From: Phycisphaerales bacterium
GTDB taxonomy: Bacteria; Planctomycetota; Phycisphaerae; Phycisphaerales; SM1A02
Assembly (NCBI GenBank): GCA_009691915.1
Contig: SIAD01000001.1
Span: 186,001 to 250,000, forward strand
Direction of reading: 5' to 3'
DNA: 64,000 nt
In this document: positions 60,722 through 64,000 of the stretch, piece by piece
How the letters are laid out: every line of letters begins with the position of its first letter
Position numbering within the stretch: position 1 is the first letter of the stretch
Position numbers and translations under genes: made by a program
The notes under the pieces: model-generated
The model's database searches: none
Told to the model about the DNA's origin: nothing
The model's input: the letters and a program-made list of their open reading frames with translations, nothing else

Positions 60722-63700
60722 ATGATGAACACGATGGCAGAAAGCGTCTTCGACCGCGTGAACGACTACGGGGCGGTTCGAATCAATCTGGCGAGCCCCA
60801 ATGACATCCGGAGCTGGAGCTTCGGTGAGGTCAAGAAGCCGGAGACGATCAACTACCGCACCTACCGCCCCGAGCGCGATGGACTGTTCTGCGAGCGGAT
60901 TTTCGGCCCAGAGCGCGATTACGAGTGCGCCTGCGGCAAGTACAAGGGAACCAAGTACAAGGGGATCATCTGTGACCGCTGCGGCGTCAAGGTCACGCAC
61001 TCGCGCGTCCGGCGAAAGCGCATGGGGCACATCAACCTTGCGGCCCCCGCCGTCCACATCTGGTTCTTTAAGGCGCTGCCCAGCCGACTGGGAACGCTGC
61101 TGGGAATGCGTACGGGCGACATCGAAAAGGTGGTCTACTTTCAGGACTATGTAGTCACCGACCCTGGTTCGGCACCTCTTGAATTCAAGCAGGTTCTCAC
61201 CGACGACGAGTTCCGCGAGCAGTCGGCGAAATTCCCCGGCAAGTTCACCGCCATGATGGGTGCCGAAGCGATCCGGGAGCTTCTCTCGCCGGCGCATCTG
61301 GATCTGCGCGCTCTGGCGGGAGAAATCCGCCAGGAGCTTGCCGACACCAAGAGCAAGCAGAAGGCCAAGGATCTCTCCAAACGGCTCAAGCTTGTCGAGC
61401 AGATCCGCGGATCCACCAACGACCCTCAGTGGATGGTTCTGGATGTGATCCCCGTGATCCCGCCCGACCTCCGCCCACTCGTGCTACTGCAGAGCGGGAA
61501 CTTTGCCACCAGCGATCTCAATGATCTCTATCGGCGCATCATCAACCGGAACAACCGACTCAAGAAGTTGATGGATCTCAACGCCCCCGAGGTCATCATC
61601 CGTAATGAGAAGCGCATGCTTCAGCAGGCGGTCGATGCCCTGTTCGACAATGGCCGCTGCCGTCGGCCCGTGCTCGGGTCGAGCAACCGCCCCCTCAAGT
61701 CGATCACCGACATGATCAAGGGCAAGCAGGGACGGTTCCGCGAGAACTTGCTCGGCAAGCGCGTCGACTACTCGGCGCGATCGGTCATTGTCGTCGGACC
61801 GGAGCTCAAGCTCTGGCAGTGCGGCCTCCCCAAGAAGATCGCGCTCGAACTATTCCAGCCCTTCATCATCCGCAAGCTCAAAGAGCATGGCCTCGCCGAC
61901 ACCATCAAGAGTGCCAAGCGGATGCTCGAGCGGCGAGCCCCTGAGGTCTGGGACATCCTCGAACAGGTCACCAAGAATCATCCTGTGCTGCTCAATCGCG
62001 CACCGACCCTTCACCGCATGGGAATCCAGGCGTTTGAGCCGGTGCTCGTCGAGGGGAATGCCATCAAAATTCATCCTCTGGTCTGCGCCGGATACAACGC
62101 GGACTTCGACGGCGACCAGATGGCCGTCCATCTTCCTCTCTCGCTCGAGGCTCAGGTCGAAGCGCAGGTGCTCATGATGAGCACGCACAACATCTTCAGC
62201 CCGGCCAACGGCAATCCGATCGTCAGCCCGTCGCAGGACATCGTGATGGGTGTCTACTTCCTAACAACTGCACCGATCGAGCCGCCCGTCGACCCGCCCA
62301 ACCAGCGCTCCAAGGTCCCGTCGTTCGGTTCTGTGCACGAACTGATTTTGGCGCACGATCTGCGCAAGGTCGGGGTCCACGACTGGGTCGATGTCCGGCT
62401 GGAACGGTTCTCTGAAGTCGTCGGAGATCAAGCCGACGCTCCCAAGGCAGCTCCCGCCAATCACCGCTTCCGCACGACTGTTGGTCGCGTGATTTTCTCC
62501 GAGATCCTCGCGGACGGTATGCCCTTCTACAACTGCGCCCTCGGCAAGAAGGGGGCTGCCCGCGTCATCGACGACACCTTTGCCCGCAAGGGGAAGGCGA
62601 CGACGATCGAACTCCTCGACGCCCTGAAGGAGACTGGCTTCAAGGCATCTACGACCAGCGGACTCTCTTTCGGCATCACCGACCTGCACATCCCCGAGAA
62701 CAAGGAAAAGCTGATCAGCGAAACGCAGCGCAAGGTCGACCGCGCTCAATCCAACTACGAGGACGGCAACATCACGGACGACGAGCGGCGCAACCGCGTG
62801 CTCGATGCCTGGGCTCAGTGCCGCGATGGCCTGCAGAACATGCTCATCGAGACTCTCAGGACCGACCGGCGCACGAAATGGGCAGGCACCAAGGATGTCG
62901 CTGGCAATGTCCCCGGTCTCCCCTCCAAGCCCAGCCCCAGCGCTCGCTATCTCAACCCGGTCTATTTGTTCATGGACTCTGGCGCGCGAGGAAACAAGAG
63001 CCAGATGCAGCAGCTCGCCGGAATGCGCGGCCTCATGGCCAAGCCGAGCGGCGAAATCATCGAGACTCCCATCAAGTCGAACTTCCGAGAGGGTCTTTCG
63101 GTCATCGAGTACTTCTCTTCGACCCATGGAGCCCGCAAGGGACTCGCCGACACCGCCCTCAAGACCGCCGACTCCGGCTACCTCACGCGCAAGTTGTGCG
63201 ATGTGGCTCAGAGCGTCGTCGTCATCGAGCACGACTGCGGCCAGACCAGCGGCATCGCCAAAGAGGCGATTTACAAGGGCGAAGAGGTGGATGTTCCGCT
63301 GCGCGACATGATTCGCGGACGCACCAGCTGCGAAAATATCGTCGATCCGCGCACCGACCGCGCGATCGTGTCCCGCAACGAGATCATCACGGTCGACAAG
63401 GCCCGTGAGATTGAGGCGCTTGGCATCCGCACGGTGTTTGTGCGAAGCCCGCTCACCTGCCAGACCGCGCGAGGGGTCTGCGGTGCCTGCTACGGCATGG
63501 ATATGTCAACTGGGCAACTCGTGGAAGTAGGATTGGCGGTCGGGATCATCGCCGCAGAGTCGATCGGCGAGCCTGGCACGCAGCTGACGATGCGCACCTT
63601 CCACACCGGAGGAATTGCAGTCAGCGCGACCACTGAGAACCAGTGGAAGGTCACGCAGGCCGGCACGATTAAGTACAGCGACTGCGGTGAGGTCAAGGTC

Positions 63701-64000
63701 ACGATTGACCAGAAGCCTCTGTGCATCGCGCTGCGCAAGACGGGCGAAGTGCGCATCCTCGATGCCAAGGGACGGGAGCTCGAGAAGTACAAGGTTCCGT
63801 ACGGCGCCACCCTGCTGGCCGTCGCCGGCGACGCCGTCAAGAAGGGGCAGTCGGTCATTGAGTGGGACATCCATGTCGCGCCGATCCTTGCCGAAAAGTC
63901 GGGAAAGATCCGCTTCCGAGACATCGAAGACGGCGAGACCGTGCGCATTGAACGCAAGGCCAACAAGGAAGAGATGGTCGTCATTGAGCACAAGGGTGAA
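60722..64000 (+). CDS. rpoC: DNA-directed RNA polymerase subunit beta' (3' end cut by window edge)
   Basis: 1093 codons visible, the C-terminus lies beyond the window. Zinc ribbon CACGKY ... CDRC with Cys69, Cys71, Cys84, Cys87; catalytic [12 protein letters not shown] with Asp461, Asp463 and Asp465; the bridge/trigger-helix region ending [20 protein letters not shown]; and [13 protein letters not shown] zinc site. Frame from ATG 60722 (a second ATG follows at 60725) runs unbroken to the edge. Spacing from rpoB is 72 bp with no clear promoter. Confidence 0.97.
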   Translation, partial: MMNTMAESVFDRVNDYGAVRINLASPNDIRSWSFGEVKKPETINYRTYRPERDGLFCERIFGPERDYECACGKYKGTKYKGIICDRCGVKVTHSRVRRKRMGHINLAAPAVHIWFFKALPSRLGTLLGMRTGDIEKVVYFQDYVVTDPGSAPLEFKQVLTDDEFREQSAKFPGKFTAMMGAEAIRELLSPAHLDLRALAGEIRQELADTKSKQKAKDLSKRLKLVEQIRGSTNDPQWMVLDVIPVIPPDLRPLVLLQSGNFATSDLNDLYRRIINRNNRLKKLMDLNAPEVIIRNEKRMLQQAVDALFDNGRCRRPVLGSSNRPLKSITDMIKGKQGRFRENLLGKRVDYSARSVIVVGPELKLWQCGLPKKIALELFQPFIIRKLKEHGLADTIKSAKRMLERRAPEVWDILEQVTKNHPVLLNRAPTLHRMGIQAFEPVLVEGNAIKIHPLVCAGYNADFDGDQMAVHLPLSLEAQVEAQVLMMSTHNIFSPANGNPIVSPSQDIVMGVYFLTTAPIEPPVDPPNQRSKVPSFGSVHELILAHDLRKVGVHDWVDVRLERFSEVVGDQADAPKAAPANHRFRTTVGRVIFSEILADGMPFYNCALGKKGAARVIDDTFARKGKATTIELLDALKETGFKASTTSGLSFGITDLHIPENKEKLISETQRKVDRAQSNYEDGNITDDERRNRVLDAWAQCRDGLQNMLIETLRTDRRTKWAGTKDVAGNVPGLPSKPSPSARYLNPVYLFMDSGARGNKSQMQQLAGMRGLMAKPSGEIIETPIKSNFREGLSVIEYFSSTHGARKGLADTALKTADSGYLTRKLCDVAQSVVVIEHDCGQTSGIAKEAIYKGEEVDVPLRDMIRGRTSCENIVDPRTDRAIVSRNEIITVDKAREIEALGIRTVFVRSPLTCQTARGVCGACYGMDMSTGQLVEVGLAVGIIAAESIGEPGTQLTMRTFHTGGIAVSATTENQWKVTQAGTIKYSDCGEVKVTIDQKPLCIALRKTGEVRILDAKGRELEKYKVPYGATLLAVAGDAVKKGQSVIEWDIHVAPILAEKSGKIRFRDIEDGETVRIERKANKEEMVVIEHKGE

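Noticed and set aside
59699-61297. 532-codon minus-strand frame across the rpoB-rpoC junction
   Set aside because: Antisense to two intact, recognisable genes; no motifs.

Overview
The window is GC-rich bacterial chromosome with essentially no spare DNA: 41 protein genes, no gap above about 260 bp, and no rRNA, tRNA, CRISPR array or insertion sequence that I can see. The gene content (Lnt, SurA-like factor, LolA-like lipoprotein, MEP-pathway isoprenoid genes) fits a diderm bacterium. Several traits together point to Planctomycetota, most likely a Phycisphaerae-like lineage: many very long pseudopilins with A|FTxxEL-type N-termini, a dockerin-bearing exported Cys-rich protein, a giant GspK-like protein, DUF1844, and an L11-L1-L10-L7/L12-rpoB-rpoC block not preceded by secE-nusG. 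The taxonomic placement is inference.

Layout. 1-5412 (minus): pgk-tlpA-rpe-accD-lnt, lnt running off the left edge. 5431-9211 (plus): miaA, topA. 9212-10579 (minus): NHS-type MFS transporter. 10653-12961 (plus): ispG and a lone pseudopilin. 13004-15324 (minus): ExbB/MotA-like protein plus an FHA-GAF-SpoIIE-type phosphatase. 15378-18726 (plus): farnesyl-diphosphate synthase, dxs, yraN. 18723-25598: SurA-like factor, DUF1844 protein, GT-C-type membrane protein with a UbiA prenyltransferase, hemW, purA.

25617-47312 (minus) is the most striking region: about 22 kb of almost gapless co-directional genes encoding two PilB/GspE ATPases, PilT, a PilC/GspF platform protein, five pseudopilin-like proteins, a 1790-residue GspK-like protein, uppS, and finally a 1327-residue secreted protein made of 17 tandem cysteine-rich repeats. 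No secretin, PilM/N/O or prepilin peptidase is present. 47465-49873 (plus) holds gnd and zwf. 49912-54164 (minus) holds an RDD membrane protein, a LolA-like lipoprotein, a small conserved protein and tyrS. 54355-64000 (plus) holds rplK-rplA-rplJ-rplL, a clear terminator, then rpoB and rpoC (cut by the right edge) behind their own promoter.

Themes. (i) Isoprenoid supply and use is spread over the window: Dxs and IspG make precursors, the FPP synthase and UppS build the polyprenyl carrier, and the UbiA/GT-C pair may use it. (ii) Pentose-phosphate and glycolytic genes (zwf, gnd, rpe, pgk) sit in different transcription units. (iii) Many transcription-unit heads carry a TANNNT-type -10 box 6-9 nt before the start codon and no good -35 box, which suggests widespread leaderless transcripts.
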